Of a stretch of 13,627 nt of DNA, positions 1-6,607 are shown piece after piece. Every line of letters begins with the position of its first letter. Positions within the stretch are counted from its first letter, which is position 1. A model generated the notes under the pieces. That model ran no database searches. It had not been told where the DNA came from and saw nothing but the letters and a program-made list of their open reading frames with translations. The stretch is from contig MU647480.1 of assembly GCA_026770585.1 (NCBI GenBank), positions 60,947 through 74,573 of the forward strand, read 5' to 3'. The stretch comes from Baffinella frigidus (taxonomy: Eukaryota; Cryptophyceae; Cryptomonadales; Baffinellaceae). The translations under genes were made by a program, and so were the position numbers.

Positions 1-12
1 CAGATTCATAAG

Positions 13-98
13 TTAATTATTGGATTATTGCCCAGGAAACACGCCAAAAGTCAGCATTTGATCACGTTTCCGTACGGACATCCGTACGGAAACGTGAT
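13..98. repeat. Conserved 45-bp block followed by a 38-bp palindrome
   Basis: The block at 13-57 (TTATTGCCCAGGAAACACGC and flanks) recurs almost unchanged at 2873-2915, and in both places a 38-bp palindrome follows within a few bases. Here the palindrome is 61-98: two 18-base arms starting ATCACGTTTCCG around a 2-base centre, perfectly complementary. It is one of four such 38-mers in the window with CACGT near the left end and ACGTG near the right end. No transposase or gene is visible. It is probably a non-autonomous mobile element or part of one. Confidence 0.7.
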
Positions 99-676
99 AA
101 TTTCCCCGCAAATGTTAAAATGTCCTTTTATTCTGTTCGCATGGATAGCCTCGTGTGGGCGCAGCGATCTGCCCCGACCAGAACAAAGTCACGGCAATTA
201 CTACACGATTCGTTCGTATCTTCGTATACGTTGTATACTCGGTGATATACGACTCTAGGTAGGTCCCTCGAGATTATCTTCTCTCTCGTATTAAAGCATT
301 TGTGTAGTAATTTTCGTGCGTCAAGGTACACGATTAACTCCCTCGATTTCTGCCGCGAACAATCCGGGCACGTGGTTTCGATTTAACGCCTCGATTTCAC
401 CCAAACCCCTCGAGCCCCGAAGCCTCGAAACCCGAGAGGAAACCCCCTCGGTTTTCGAGCCCGCGATGTCAACCCGCCCAGCGTGAAGGCGTTGCGTTCA
501 TACTCTCATCCGGGAACAAGTATTTTTGTTTGAGAATCTGCTCGAAAACTACTGCACGATGCCTTCATTTGTGTGGTGATTTTCGTTGCAAGAGTCTTGA
601 AAGAAAAATACGTGTTCTTGATTAACTCGTGTGATGACACTCCGGGAACGCGATTAATTCAAGTGCCTTCCACGTG
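99..676. other. Non-coding stretch with GTGTAGTAATTTTC motif pairs
   Basis: I see no supportable gene here. Two facing motif pairs are present: ATTACTACAC near 196 with GTGTAGTAATTTTC near 303, and ACTACTGCAC near 548 with a GTGTGGTGATTTTC variant near 572. Each pair looks like a decayed foldback element. A 13-bp stem with one mismatch lies at 424-436 and 447-459 (CTCGAAACCCGAG). The middle is rich in CCTCGA and CCCTCG words. The short open frames here do not resemble a protein and lack the G/C-ending codons of the real exons. Confidence 0.5.
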
Positions 677-1047
677 GTGCACTGCCAGGCCGGATATTTT
701 GCAAAAGTCAATTCACCCACATCTGTCAATTTAGAAACGAGGTACCCAGATTGGGTACTTCTTTACTACACATTCGCAGGTGAGTTGACTAAAACAAAAA
801 CTCCGGTCTTGCAGTGTAGTGCTAGAAACTACATCCGAAAACGTACACGTAACTGCTTGCACGGGAAAGAGCTCAGGACCTGGATGTTAGGGTTGCCACA
901 CTGCACTGCCAGGGCGGAGTTTTTGTATTAGTCAACTCACCTGCGAATGTGTAGTAAAGAAGTACACGTAACGCGTACCTCGTTTCTTAAATTGACAGAT
1001 TTGTGGGGGAGTTGACTTATGCAAAATCTCCAGGCTCGCAGTGCACT
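677..1047. mobile_element. 371-bp foldback element
   Basis: Long imperfect inverted repeat. The left arm (677-819) and right arm (899-1047) are reverse complements with scattered mismatches. Both arms hold, in mirrored order, GTGCACTGC, TTTTGCA, a CTGTCAATTT word, ACGAGGTAC, CTTTACTACACATTCGCAG and GTGAGTTGACTAA. About 80 bases separate the arms. An 85-codon open frame across the left arm is a by-product of the repeat. The ACTACAC/GTGTAGT word shared by other families of the window appears in each arm. Probably a MITE-type element. Confidence 0.75.
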
Positions 1048-1098
1048 GCCTTTAAAGTGTAGAAAAATTGAGGTGGTCCGTCATAAAGCGAGTGTGTT

Positions 1099-1211
1099 GA
1101 AAAATCTGAGGCGGTCACCGAAAAAAATCTGAGGCGGTCACCGAAAAAAATCTGAGGCGGTCACCGAAAAAAATCTGAGGCGGTCACCGAAAAAAATCTG
1201 AGGCGGTCACC
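1099..1211. repeat. Tandem repeat, five copies of 23 bp
   Basis: Five nearly identical copies of a 23-base unit containing TCTGAGGCGGTCACC after a run of seven A. A decayed version of the unit (TTTGAGGCGGTCC) follows at about 1245, and TTGAGGTGGTCCGTC precedes at about 1068, so the array probably grew inside an older duplicated segment. Confidence 0.9.
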
Positions 1212-1240
1212 AACACACTTTGCTGTCAACAAAGTGTGTT
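1212..1240. repeat. Hairpin at the end of the 23-bp array
   Basis: AACACACTTTG and CAAAGTGTGTT form an 11-bp stem with a 7-base loop, immediately after the last 23-bp unit. The word GTGTGTTGAAAAA also begins the array at about 1092. Confidence 0.75.
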
Positions 1241-1273
1241 GAAAAATTTGAGGCGGTCCGGAATAAGGCGCAT

Positions 1274-1484
1274 CCACTCGAGGCTAGAAAGGGCAGCATT
1301 TTAAATGTGGGGTTGTTAAATTTAGTACCAGTCACGGGCAGGCTTGGTCACGTATCTGACAGATTTCTGTCAGATACGTGACCAAACGCCCCTACTTGTG
1401 TGAAAATTACTACACGGCTCCTTTTTTTCTTCACTTGTAAAAGAACCACAGTTTTAAAATGGTCACATTTCTAGCCTCGAGTGG
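1274..1484. mobile_element. MITE family 1, copy 1 (CCACTCGAGG ends), 211 bp
   Basis: Perfect 17-bp terminal inverted repeats: CCACTCGAGGCTAGAAA on the left, its complement at the right end. AT lies on both sides and may be a 2-bp target duplication. The centre holds a 38-bp palindrome (1346-1383) with ends GGTCACGT/ACGTGACC. GAAAATTACTACAC lies right of the palindrome. Two more copies lie at 6608-6801 and 7901-8112. It has no coding capacity. Confidence 0.88.
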
Positions 1485-1519
1485 ATAGACTATCGGATCA
1501 CTCAACTGAAGGCTCGAGA

Positions 1520-1636
1520 GTCACAAAGAAAAAACAGAAGAAAAAGAACAGGAAAAAGAAAAAGACAAAGAAGAAGAAGAAGAAGAAGAAGAAGAAGAAG
1601 AAGAAGAAGGAGGAGGAGGAGGAGGAGAAGAAGGTT
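1520..1636. repeat. Polypurine AAG/GAG microsatellite tract
   Basis: Almost pure purine on the plus strand, dominated by AAG then GAG triplets. It creates an open frame (1481-1741) reading poly-Lys then poly-Glu, which I treat as an artefact of the simple repeat. On the sense strand of the SAM gene it is a long CTT-rich pyrimidine tract. Confidence 0.85.
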
Positions 1637-1642
1637 AGGGAA

Positions 1643-1702
1643 ACCTCATCAAGAATGACGCGATCCCAGGGCGAGGACACTCCCAGCTCTTTTGTCAGCA
1701 CC
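1643..1702 (-). pseudogene. Partial copy of SAM exon 2 (3' part)
   Basis: Sixty bases match the 3' part of SAM exon 2 (1866-1925). The minus strand reads VLTKELGVSSPWDRVILDEV here against VLTEELGVSSPSDRVILDEV in the full exon. Of nine codons that differ, seven are silent third-base changes and two change the residue (E/K, S/W), a pattern expected of a sequence that was coding while it diverged. The GAT GAG|GT donor is kept. The first 26 bases of the exon and its AG acceptor are missing, so it is either a broken copy or a shorter alternative exon with an acceptor not obvious to me. Confidence 0.65.
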
Positions 1703-1715
1703 CGTGCACCCTCAA

Positions 1716-1862
1716 GGATAGGGCAGCAGTTGGAAGGATAGGGCGGAAGTTGTAGCTGGATAGGGCGGCAGTTGGCAGGATAGGGCGGCGGTTGGCGCAG
1801 GATAGGGCGGCGGTTGTAGCTGGATAGGGCGGCGGTTGTGGCAGGATAGGGCGGCAGTTGCA
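1716..1862. repeat. Minisatellite, seven copies of GGATAGGGCGGC-type unit
   Basis: Seven units of 18-22 bases beginning GGATAGGGCGGC and varying in their last bases (GTTGTAGCT or GTTGGCA). On the minus strand it starts a few bases after the exon 2 donor and ends just before the partial exon copy at 1702, so it fills the space between the two copies. Confidence 0.88.
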
Positions 1863-1865
1863 GAC

Positions 1866-1951
1866 CTCATCAAGAATGACGCGGTCAGAGGGCGAAGAAA
1901 CCCCCAGTTCTTCCGTGAGCACCGACGACGTCAGCTTCAGAAGCACCTTCC
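1866..1951 (-). CDS. SAM-domain protein, exon 2 (second half of SAM domain)
   Basis: This 86-base exon gives GG, then 28 codons reading KVLLKLTSSVLTEELG and then VSSPSDRVILDEV. It is the second half of a SAM domain: family features LL-LT, L-ELGI/V and R-IL are present in order and spacing. Exon 1 ends one base into a Gly codon (ACA G|GT) and this exon supplies GG after GAGCAG|, so the joint restores GGG (Gly), the conserved Gly of the domain. The donor is GAT GAG|GTCTGC. Most codons end in G or C. A CCCTAAA-type array lies just upstream of the acceptor on the sense strand. Partial copies lie at 2257-2273 and 1643-1702. Later exons are not recognised and are probably beyond position 1. SAM domains usually mediate protein or RNA contacts; the role here is unknown. 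Confidence 0.82.
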
Positions 1952-1956
1952 CTGCT

Positions 1957-2085
1957 CAGGGTTTAGGGTTTAGGGTTCAGGGTTTAGGGTTGAGGGTTGA
2001 GGGTTCAAGGTTTTTTAGGGTTGAGGGGCTTTGGAGGGTCTGGGGTTTTCTGGTTTGGGGGTTAAGGTTTTGTGTTTAGTGTTCA
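1957..2085. repeat. Degenerate telomere-like TTTAGGG array
   Basis: Runs of GGGTTTAGGGTTCAGGGT-type 7-mers, decaying rightwards into G/T-rich sequence. The C-rich strand is the sense strand of the SAM gene, and the array ends at that gene's exon 2 acceptor. It is internal and degenerate, so it is not a chromosome end. Confidence 0.85.
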
Positions 2086-2131
2086 GTGTTCAGAGTCGCC
2101 ACCCGCCACGTTACCAGCAGGGCAGCAGCGT

Positions 2132-2240
2132 CCTAGGACCCTACGGTAGGCAACCCATAGGGACATAGGGGGACCTAGGACCCTACGGTAGGCGACCCGT
2201 AGGGACATAGGGGGGGTTCCTACGGATAGGGTGACGGAAA
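2132..2240. repeat. Two tandem copies of the CCTACGGTAGGC core
   Basis: CCTAGGACCCTACGGTAGGC followed by CCCGTAGGGACATAGGGGG occurs twice in tandem about 50 bases apart; the second copy continues into GGTTCCTACGGATAGGGTGACGG. The same core lies inside the 161-bp family (for example 12007-12167), but its terminal repeats are missing here. It abuts the partial SAM exon copy at 2257-2273. Confidence 0.75.
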
Positions 2241-2256
2241 GGTGACCCGATTTGGG

Positions 2257-2273
2257 CTTCAGGAGCACCTTGC
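2257..2273 (-). pseudogene. Partial copy of SAM exon 2 (5' part with acceptor)
   Basis: On the minus strand, AAAACAG|GC AAG GTG CTC CTG AAG matches the start of SAM exon 2 (GAGCAG|GG AAG GTG CTT CTG AAG) with silent differences, and keeps both the AG acceptor and the phase. The match stops after KVLLK where CCTACGGTAGGC-type repeat begins. Probably a duplicated exon truncated by repeat insertion; a splice to it would leave the domain unfinished. Confidence 0.6.
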
Positions 2274-2289
2274 CTGTTTTGGAAGTAAT

Positions 2290-2450
2290 GTTCAGCCACA
2301 ACGTTGAGCCATAACGTTTGGTTTTGGTAGTAGCGTTTGGTTTTGGTAGTAACGTTCAGCCATAACGTTTGGTAGTAACGTTCAGCCATAACGTTTGGTA
2401 GTAACGTTAAGCCATAACGTCTGGTAGTAACGTTCAGCCATAACGTTTTG
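2290..2450. repeat. Tandem repeat, GTTCAGCCATAACGTTTGG unit
   Basis: About six copies of a unit near 26 bases (GTTCAGCCATAACGTTTGG plus TAGTAAC), with early copies varied by TTTTGGTAGTAGC inserts. It lies in SAM intron 1. The next 180 bases or so, to about 2639, show no repeat or exon that I can support. Confidence 0.88.
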
Positions 2451-2639
2451 ACGCATAGAGGGCTCGAATGTGAAGGCCTCGCGGGTAGGAGGTGGAGGTA
2501 GAATCCATCCGGAAAATGCTCGTAAGAGCGGCCGACACGGGGTACGGTAAGTGGCACAATGCGTCGAGCATGTGCGGCGCTGACGCTGGTTGTTTGGCAA
2601 TAAATCATCAATCTCTCTGAAGGCCCAGGGGGGTTGTAA

Positions 2640-2812
2640 AGCGCACCTGGAGCCAGAGGGTGGTGTAAAGCGACTCCAGAAGTGCCAGAGGGTGGTGTAA
2701 AGCGACTCCAGAAGACACGTGACCATCACGGAAAGAGCACCAGATACAGACAACCTTGACACACAACCTTGACACACAACCTTGCCACACAACCTACATA
2801 CAACCTTGCCTG
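2640..2812. repeat. Two short tandem arrays
   Basis: At 2652-2716 a 32-base unit (GCCAGAGGGTGGTGTAAAGC and CGACTCCAGAAG) occurs twice with a diverged partial copy before it. At 2751-2812 a unit near 13 bases, ACAACCTTGACAC, occurs about five times. Both lie in SAM intron 1 and neither is coding. Confidence 0.82.
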
Positions 2813-2872
2813 TACTCGCACGGTATCACGTTACCAGCCACTCGGAACACTACGAGGAACCGAGCTTGAGTT

Positions 2873-2956
2873 AATCACTGGATTCTTGCCCTAGAAACAC
2901 GCCAAAAGCCAGCAAGTTGGCACGTTCCTCCCCGGATTGCCGGGGAGGGACGTGCC
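2873..2956. repeat. Second conserved block plus 38-bp palindrome
   Basis: Positions 2873-2915 repeat the block seen at 13-57. The palindrome at 2919-2956 is again 38 bases, with ends GGCACGT/ACGTGCC and a different interior (TCCTCCCCGG against CCGGGGAGGG). It is complementary apart from one arm mismatch and the centre. Confidence 0.7.
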
Positions 2957-2989
2957 CCGTAGCCTACCGAGTGGTTGTGTACCGGAAGC

Positions 2990-3222
2990 GCATTCCAGCT
3001 CTGCCTCTGTCGGTTTGACTTTCACGTTACCACTTTCAGTTCCGGCAGTGCCTGCTAGCTCTGCCTCTGTCAGTTTGACTGATCGCTTTCACCCCAAAAG
3101 AAAACGGATTTGTACCACAAAATCAACAGATAAGAAAACGAATTTGTACCGCAAATCCGGCAGATGGACTTCTGGGCTCCTCATTTTGAGGAGACCAGAT
3201 GAACTCAGACAGAAAATGCCAT
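2990..3222. repeat. Fragments of the AGCTCTGCCTCTGTC element
   Basis: AGCTCTGCCTCTGTC, the left end of the element at 3989-4114, occurs twice about 60 bases apart (near 2998 and 3058). The segment ACGGATTTGTACCACAAAAT with its partner ACGAATTTGTACCGCAAAT resembles the interior of the 40-bp AGTTGAC elements. A partial complementary right end, CTCAGACAG, lies near 3205. It looks like a rearranged copy. Confidence 0.5.
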
Positions 3223-3369
3223 AAGCTAACGCCAGCGGACCCCTTAGCCTACGGTAGGAACCCCTCCTCCTTCTACGACGTTTAAAACAAAAAGGTCTTT
3301 AAAAGTCGTAGGAGGGGGGCTCCTACCGTAGGCAATCCGTAGGCTCTAAGACCTCGCTGGCGTTAGCTT
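3223..3369. mobile_element. MITE, AAGCTAACGCCAGCG ends, 147 bp
   Basis: Perfect 15-bp terminal inverted repeats AAGCTAACGCCAGCG/CGCTGGCGTTAGCTT. Inside are mirrored CTACGGTAGG and CCTACCGTAGGCAATCCGTA, and an inner stem GGAGG...TACGAC facing GTCGTAGGAGG. The interior is related to the 161-bp family although the ends differ. Single copy here. Confidence 0.85.
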
Positions 3370-3432
3370 TTTGCATGACAGAGCTAGGCCTCGCCCGCGC
3401 CCTCACGGTGTCTCGTCATCACCGTCAACAGC

Positions 3433-3598
3433 ATATTCATCTCCACCAAAGTATTAATAAATTGATTTTGGCGCAACGAAATTTACCACACAAATTCTTT
3501 ACTATTTTTCAAATGAGCAAATCGTGTAGTAATTTTCGAGCAAATCGTGTAGTAATTTCCCAACAGCAATTAATCAATACTTCTGTGGAGATTAATAT
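3433..3598. mobile_element. MITE, ATATTCATCTCCAC ends, 166 bp
   Basis: The inverted ends ATATTCATCTCCACCAAAGT and the complement of ACTTCTGTGGAGATTAATAT match with few mismatches and continue inward through ATTAAT and CAATT. GAAATTTACCACAC faces two direct copies of GCAAATCGTGTAGTAATTT. The related element at 3634-3783 lies 35 bases away in the opposite orientation. Confidence 0.8.
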
Positions 3599-3633
3599 AG
3601 CTAGCGGCCCGCCGGCAGGCGTCACGCGGCACC

Positions 3634-3783
3634 CATGTTAATCTCCATATAAGTATTAATTAATTGCGTTTGGCAACGAAAATTACTACACGATTTGCTC
3701 ATAAAAGTAATAGTAAAGCGTTTGTGTAGTAAATTTCGTTGCACCAAAAGCAATTGATTAATACTTTTGTGGGGATGAATGTG
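3634..3783. mobile_element. MITE, ATATTCATCTCCAC family, second copy, 150 bp
   Basis: Ends CATGTTAATCTCCATATAAG and the complement of TTTTGTGGGGATGAATGTG. Inside, GAAAATTACTACACGATTTG faces GTGTAGTAAATTTCG. It is the same family as 3433-3598 in reverse orientation. Between them lies a GC-rich spacer with GCCCGCCGGCAGGC. Confidence 0.8.
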
Positions 3784-3870
3784 GGCCACTTCAAAGCACC
3801 CACTTCAAAGCCACTCGGGTACTTCAAAGCACCCACTTCAAAGCCACTTCAAAGCCACTTCAAAGTACTC
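3784..3870. repeat. ACTTCAAAGC tandem repeat
   Basis: Seven short units of the type CACTTCAAAGC or CACCCACTTCAAAGC in direct order, starting exactly where the MITE at 3634-3783 ends. Lies in SAM intron 1. Confidence 0.8.
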
Positions 3871-3988
3871 CTCACTTTCCCAAGTTCCGAACAAGTGCCA
3901 ACCTTGCTTGCCGCACCCCACCAGCCCTCTGGCGTAATTTTTTTCTCGATTGCTTCAGTTTTCCTGATTAGTATGGGGGATGGGGGCT

Positions 3989-4114
3989 AGCTCTGCCTCA
4001 TTCTATTGGGCTCACCAAGACTGGGCTCTTGAACGCTCCAAAGTTGACGGATTTGCACCGCAAACCCAGCGAGTCAACTTGAGACGAGTCGGTCAACCCG
4101 GGTGGGGCAGGGCT
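3989..4114. mobile_element. Element with AGCTCTGCC ends enclosing a 40-bp AGTTGAC unit
   Basis: The left end AGCTCTGCCTCA and right end GGGGCAGGGCT are complementary with mismatches. The 40-bp unit AAGTTGAC...GTCAACTT is at 4041-4080. TTGGGCTCACCAAGACTGGG and GGGCTCTTGAAC precede the unit as in the copy at 6097-6231, so these are two members of one family with the 40-mer as core. Lies in SAM intron 1. Confidence 0.7.
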
Positions 4115-4167
4115 AAGCGACGTGCAGCGCCCCCCCTCTTGAATAAACCGAGCGTTGCTGAACTATC

Positions 4168-4196
4168 ACAGAATACTCACGGGGTGAGTATTCTGT
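4168..4196. repeat. 13-bp hairpin
   Basis: ACAGAATACTCAC and GTGAGTATTCTGT are perfectly complementary around GGG. It lies inside SAM intron 1, about 120 bases past the exon 1 donor. There is no T-run on either strand that would suggest a Pol III end. Confidence 0.7.
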
Positions 4197-4319
4197 AGTG
4201 GGGTTCGCATCCCTCATTCTCGAAACGCGTTTGGAGCGGGAGCAAGCATGCGCCGCAGCTCATATCGCTCGGCGCCGCACAGTGATCACGGGCGGGCGAA
4301 CGGGTCGGAGCTGCCGCAC

Positions 4320-4506
4320 CTGTCACGTCATTGTCTTTGAACTGCGCTGCGAACCTCCCGAGGCCGCGCGAGTCCAGCCATTGTAACACGTCGGTCACCC
4401 GCCACTTGGTCACATCCGGATGCAGAGTTACAGAGCGGTTGCCCCCAGAAGCCGCCACCGGCTCGTCCACCTCTTCATCCACCCCGCCCAGGCTCCGGTC
4501 CGCCAT
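4320..4506 (-). CDS. SAM-domain protein, exon 1 (start and first half of SAM domain)
   Basis: This exon begins with ATG at 4506 (A at -3, G at +4, and an in-frame TGA 21 bases upstream). It encodes an acidic leader, MADRSLGGVDEEVDEPVAAS, then HPDVTKWRVTDVLQWL, DSRGLGRFAAQF and KDNDVTG. This is the first half of a SAM domain: the W, the DV-WL pair, the (S/G)LG turn, the aromatic residue before the next helix, and the conserved Gly at the end. Reading on beyond the Gly gives no SAM-like sequence, but a donor ACAG|GTGCGG lies exactly there (last exon base 4320). The second half of the domain is found in phase at 1951-1866. Codons end mostly in G or C. The gene is divergent from the cyclin gene at 5060. 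The product is a small interaction-domain protein of unknown role; anything after the SAM domain lies outside the window. Confidence 0.85.
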
Positions 4507-5059
4507 GCTCCTCCTACCCTCACGTCACTTGAGCTCTGAGCGAACACAACTTGAAGTCGGGTCTGTGGCGCCGAGCCTTCCCTTCTCCAGTCGTAGAGGT
4601 CGCTCGCGTGTTGCGACTTCCCCGCGCAGAGTCGCTGCCTGTGTCGTTTGGCAGCCTCTCCGCCCTCTAGACCAGCGTCCGAGCTTGCAGCACAGGAGGA
4701 GGAACAGGCCTCCCTACCACCCCGATCGAAAGTTTGAACCATAAGTTGACAGAATGCGACCAGAATGCAACTTTTGTGTAAAACTCCCCTCTCGACTTTT
4801 AGCGGTTCGTCGTGGGTGGGTGAATCTAAAATCCCTCATCGCACGCCCCTCCTTTGACCGTCGGCAAGAAGGCTCCGAGTGAGAGGTCGTGGCAAGTCGA
4901 TCCGTCATGGGGATGTCCGAGTAGACAGGCGACGGCGAGACGATAGGCTGCGGAGGAGAGGAGGGGAGGGGCGGACACCTTGGTCGCAGACTCGGCGAGC
5001 GGATCCTGCGAGGAGGGAGAGAAGAGCAGGGCAGACTCGGAGAGAGGTGAACTCGTGCG
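4507..5059. promoter_or_regulatory. Shared head-to-head promoter region
   Basis: The 553 bases between the SAM and cyclin start codons are GC-rich, especially 4560-4720 and 4870-5050, and contain none of the full elements that crowd the introns; one AAGTTGAC fragment lies at 4744. No clear TATA box is seen. TCACGTCAC at 4520-4528 contains TGACGT on the SAM sense strand, a possible bZIP-type site or 5' UTR sequence. Open frames here (for example minus 4714-5151, Ser/Pro-rich) overlap cyclin exon 1 and look like GC-rich noise. The promoter assignment is inferred from gene arrangement. Confidence 0.5.
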
Positions 5060-5116
5060 ATGTCCACGTCGTCATGGCTGGATCCCTCCACCCGCCAGGC
5101 CCGGTTGCTCACCAAG
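5060..5116 (+). CDS. K/T-like cyclin, exon 1 (start codon)
   Basis: First exon of a cyclin-box protein, plus strand. ATG at 5060 is the first ATG after an in-frame TGA (5048-5050). It encodes MSTSSWLDPSTRQARLLTK and ends phase 0 at AAG|GTGCCC. Six exons (5060-5116, 6989-7039, 9461-9522, 11309-11367, 12713-12797, 13511-13553) total 357 bases, exactly 119 codons, and every junction keeps phase. The joined product has cyclin-box marks in order: an initial W, the E...RR.EG..FI helix 1, helix 2 ending in NRFY, and helix 3 ending CLFVAGKIE with the Lys that cyclins use to hold the kinase. LFLAGKVEE-type wording is typical of cyclins K and T, which pair with CDK9/12-type kinases acting on RNA polymerase II. 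This exon is the least certain, because its only family marks are the W and its position. Confidence 0.6.
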
Positions 5117-5401
5117 GTGCCCTCCCCCCCGCGACATGTCGACCCCACCACGCCGCCACGTTCCCGCCCTCGTCAGTGTTGTGTCGCTTCAGGAGTGAGG
5201 GTGAATGTGGGGGGGATGTGTGAAGATGACGAAAGGACCCCCCCTCCAAGGCGGACCCACCAGCACGCCTCCCAGCGTGCGTGGTGGGGCAGGGTTACGC
5301 AGGCTGACACATTGTATCCTGTCGTTATTTGATCCGGCTGAAGTGCAAGGCCGAGATAGAAGGAAGGGATGGAAAGGGGGGGGTCCGGGGTGGAAATCCT
5401 A
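5117..5401. other. Start of cyclin intron 1, GC-rich, no element seen
   Basis: GC-rich sequence with several runs of C or G (5127-5133, 5209-5215, 5377-5383). Open frames exist but carry no recognisable protein, and the cyclin reading continues at 6989. No inverted repeat of note. Confidence 0.5.
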
Positions 5402-5672
5402 GCCAGTGTTCTCGATCGCTTGCCTCTAGCCCTCCGACGTGAAGCATTTTGACAGTTTAGGGCTTCATTGACCTTTACCAGGGGGGATCACACGGCGACA
5501 CCCCTCACGGGCGGACCAAATCGACGATTTTCGACCTTTTGTGCAGAGCACTTTTGAAGCTCCCAAAACCGAGATCTGGGTTGAAAAGCCTGGCCAGTTT
5601 TCTCGACTGGTTGCCACTAGCCCTCCGACGTGGAGCATTTTGACCATCTAGGATTTCTTTGACCTTGACCCA
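5402..5672. repeat. Diverged tandem duplication, offset about 187 bp
   Basis: AGCCAGTGTTCTCGATCGCT to CTTCATTGACCTTTACC (5401-5480) is repeated as GGCCAGTTTTCTCGACTGGT to TTCTTTGACCTTGACC (5592-5670), sharing CTAGCCCTCCGACGTG and AGCATTTTGAC. The spacer is not repeated. Non-coding, in cyclin intron 1. Confidence 0.7.
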
Positions 5673-5866
5673 GCCTGGAGATGACTAGGGGTTAAATCGT
5701 CCTCGATCACAAAAGTTGACAGGTGTGTACCACTAAAATAGTTTCTCGACTTTTTGTACCAGAAATCATTCATCACGACCGGGAGGATTCCTCCCGGTTT
5801 CGAGGGCAACGTGGTCTTAAGTTGCCAAATATATCCTGGGGTCCACTCTTGACCGGAGGGGGGGAA

Positions 5867-6017
5867 TCACAACCACCAGCCCTCAGAGTTGGAGCAAATC
5901 GCCCTTTTCAATCCCCTTGATTTGAACTGAAGGACGTCGGATTCCGACGACCTCTGGCACAAATCAAGGGACTCGAAAAGACGATTTGCTCCCACTCTGA
6001 GGGCTGGTGGAAGGTGA
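5867..6017. mobile_element. 151-bp palindromic element
   Basis: The arm starting TCACAACCACCAGCCCTCAG (5867 to about 5902) faces a right arm ending GGGCTGGTGGAAGGTGA. Inner stems CCCCTTGATTT/AAATCAAGGG and CGTCGGATTCCGACG give near-continuous pairing to the centre. Outside it, TTGACAGGTGTGTACCA (5714) and TGGTACAAATCCGCCAA (6027) are also roughly complementary, so a larger older element may extend over 5711-6045. CCGGGAGGATTCCTCCCGG at 5780-5798 is a separate small palindrome. Confidence 0.8.
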
Positions 6018-6096
6018 CAACTCCCTGGTACAAATCCGCCAACCTTGAAACGAGGAAAACACTTGACTTGGGAGGGCTAGTGGGAGGAGACTTCTA

Positions 6097-6231
6097 GCTC
6101 TGTATCAGTCTATTTTGGCTCTCCAATTTGGTGAGCCCGGGCTCTTTTCCACTCCAAAGTTGACGGATTTGTACCGCACACCCAGCATGTCAACTTGAGA
6201 ATAGTCAGAGCCAAGCGGACTGAGACAGAGC
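6097..6231. mobile_element. Element with GCTCTG ends enclosing a 40-bp AGTTGAC unit, 135 bp
   Basis: Left GCTCTGTATCAGTC and TTTTGGCTCT face right AGAGCCAAGCGGACTGA and GACAGAGC. The 40-bp AGTTGAC unit is at 6157-6196. It is related to 3989-4114 and to a third, more diverged copy near 7759-7895. The 200 bases that follow (6232-6435) hold two small palindromes, GCCCCTCGTACGAGGGGC at 6321-6338 and ATGGTTAGTTGACTAACCAT at 6361-6380, and no exon. Confidence 0.75.
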
Positions 6232-6435
6232 AAGAACATGGTGGTCAAACGTAGTTTGTCAAACTGGTCAAACTTGGGGCGTCGCGACTCGTTTTGGCGG
6301 GTTTCATCGGCAGGATGAGAGCCCCTCGTACGAGGGGCCCGAAACCTTGGACCCTAATTCATGGTTAGTTGACTAACCATCGCCCCTCGTGGTACTCGCC
6401 CTGCCCGGATTAGTCATCCTCCCGGTACGAATCTG

Positions 6436-6571
6436 ATACGCAAACACTTTTAATCTATAAACTGAATTCAATGAAATTTACTGCACATAACGATCTTTAC
6501 TAGTAATATTAGAGCAAGCGTGTAGTAATTTTGATTGAAATCCAGTTTATGAATTTCAAGTGTTTCCATAT
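6436..6571. mobile_element. MITE, ATACGNAAACACTT ends, 136 bp, copy 1
   Basis: Inverted ends ATACGCAAACACTTTTAAT and the complement of AAGTGTTTCCATAT continue through ATAAACTG-ATT. Inside, GAAATTTACTGCAC faces GTGTAGTAATTTTGAT. A second copy of exactly the same length lies at 10551-10686. Confidence 0.85.
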
Positions 6572-6607
6572 GACATCGTGCCCTGATCAGTCAACTGCCG
6601 CGCTCAC

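Noticed and set aside
674-931. Plus-strand open frame of 85 codons
   Set aside because: It lies over the arm and loop of the foldback element 677-1047; no protein resemblance.
1099-1211. CRISPR-like array
   Set aside because: The 23-bp units are directly adjacent without spacers, in a eukaryotic context with no cas genes.
1481-1741. Open frame encoding a Lys/Glu-rich protein
   Set aside because: It is produced by an AAG/GAG microsatellite; the flanking part belongs to the minus-strand SAM exon copy.
2183-2792. Overlapping minus-strand open frames of 136-142 codons
   Set aside because: Mostly tandem repeat (GTTCAGCCATAACG, GCCAGAGGGTGG) read in different frames; no domain and no third-base bias.
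4714-5151. Minus-strand Ser/Pro-rich open frame of 145 codons
   Set aside because: It covers the gap between the two genes and overlaps cyclin exon 1; composition follows the local GC-rich purine tracts and no domain is seen.
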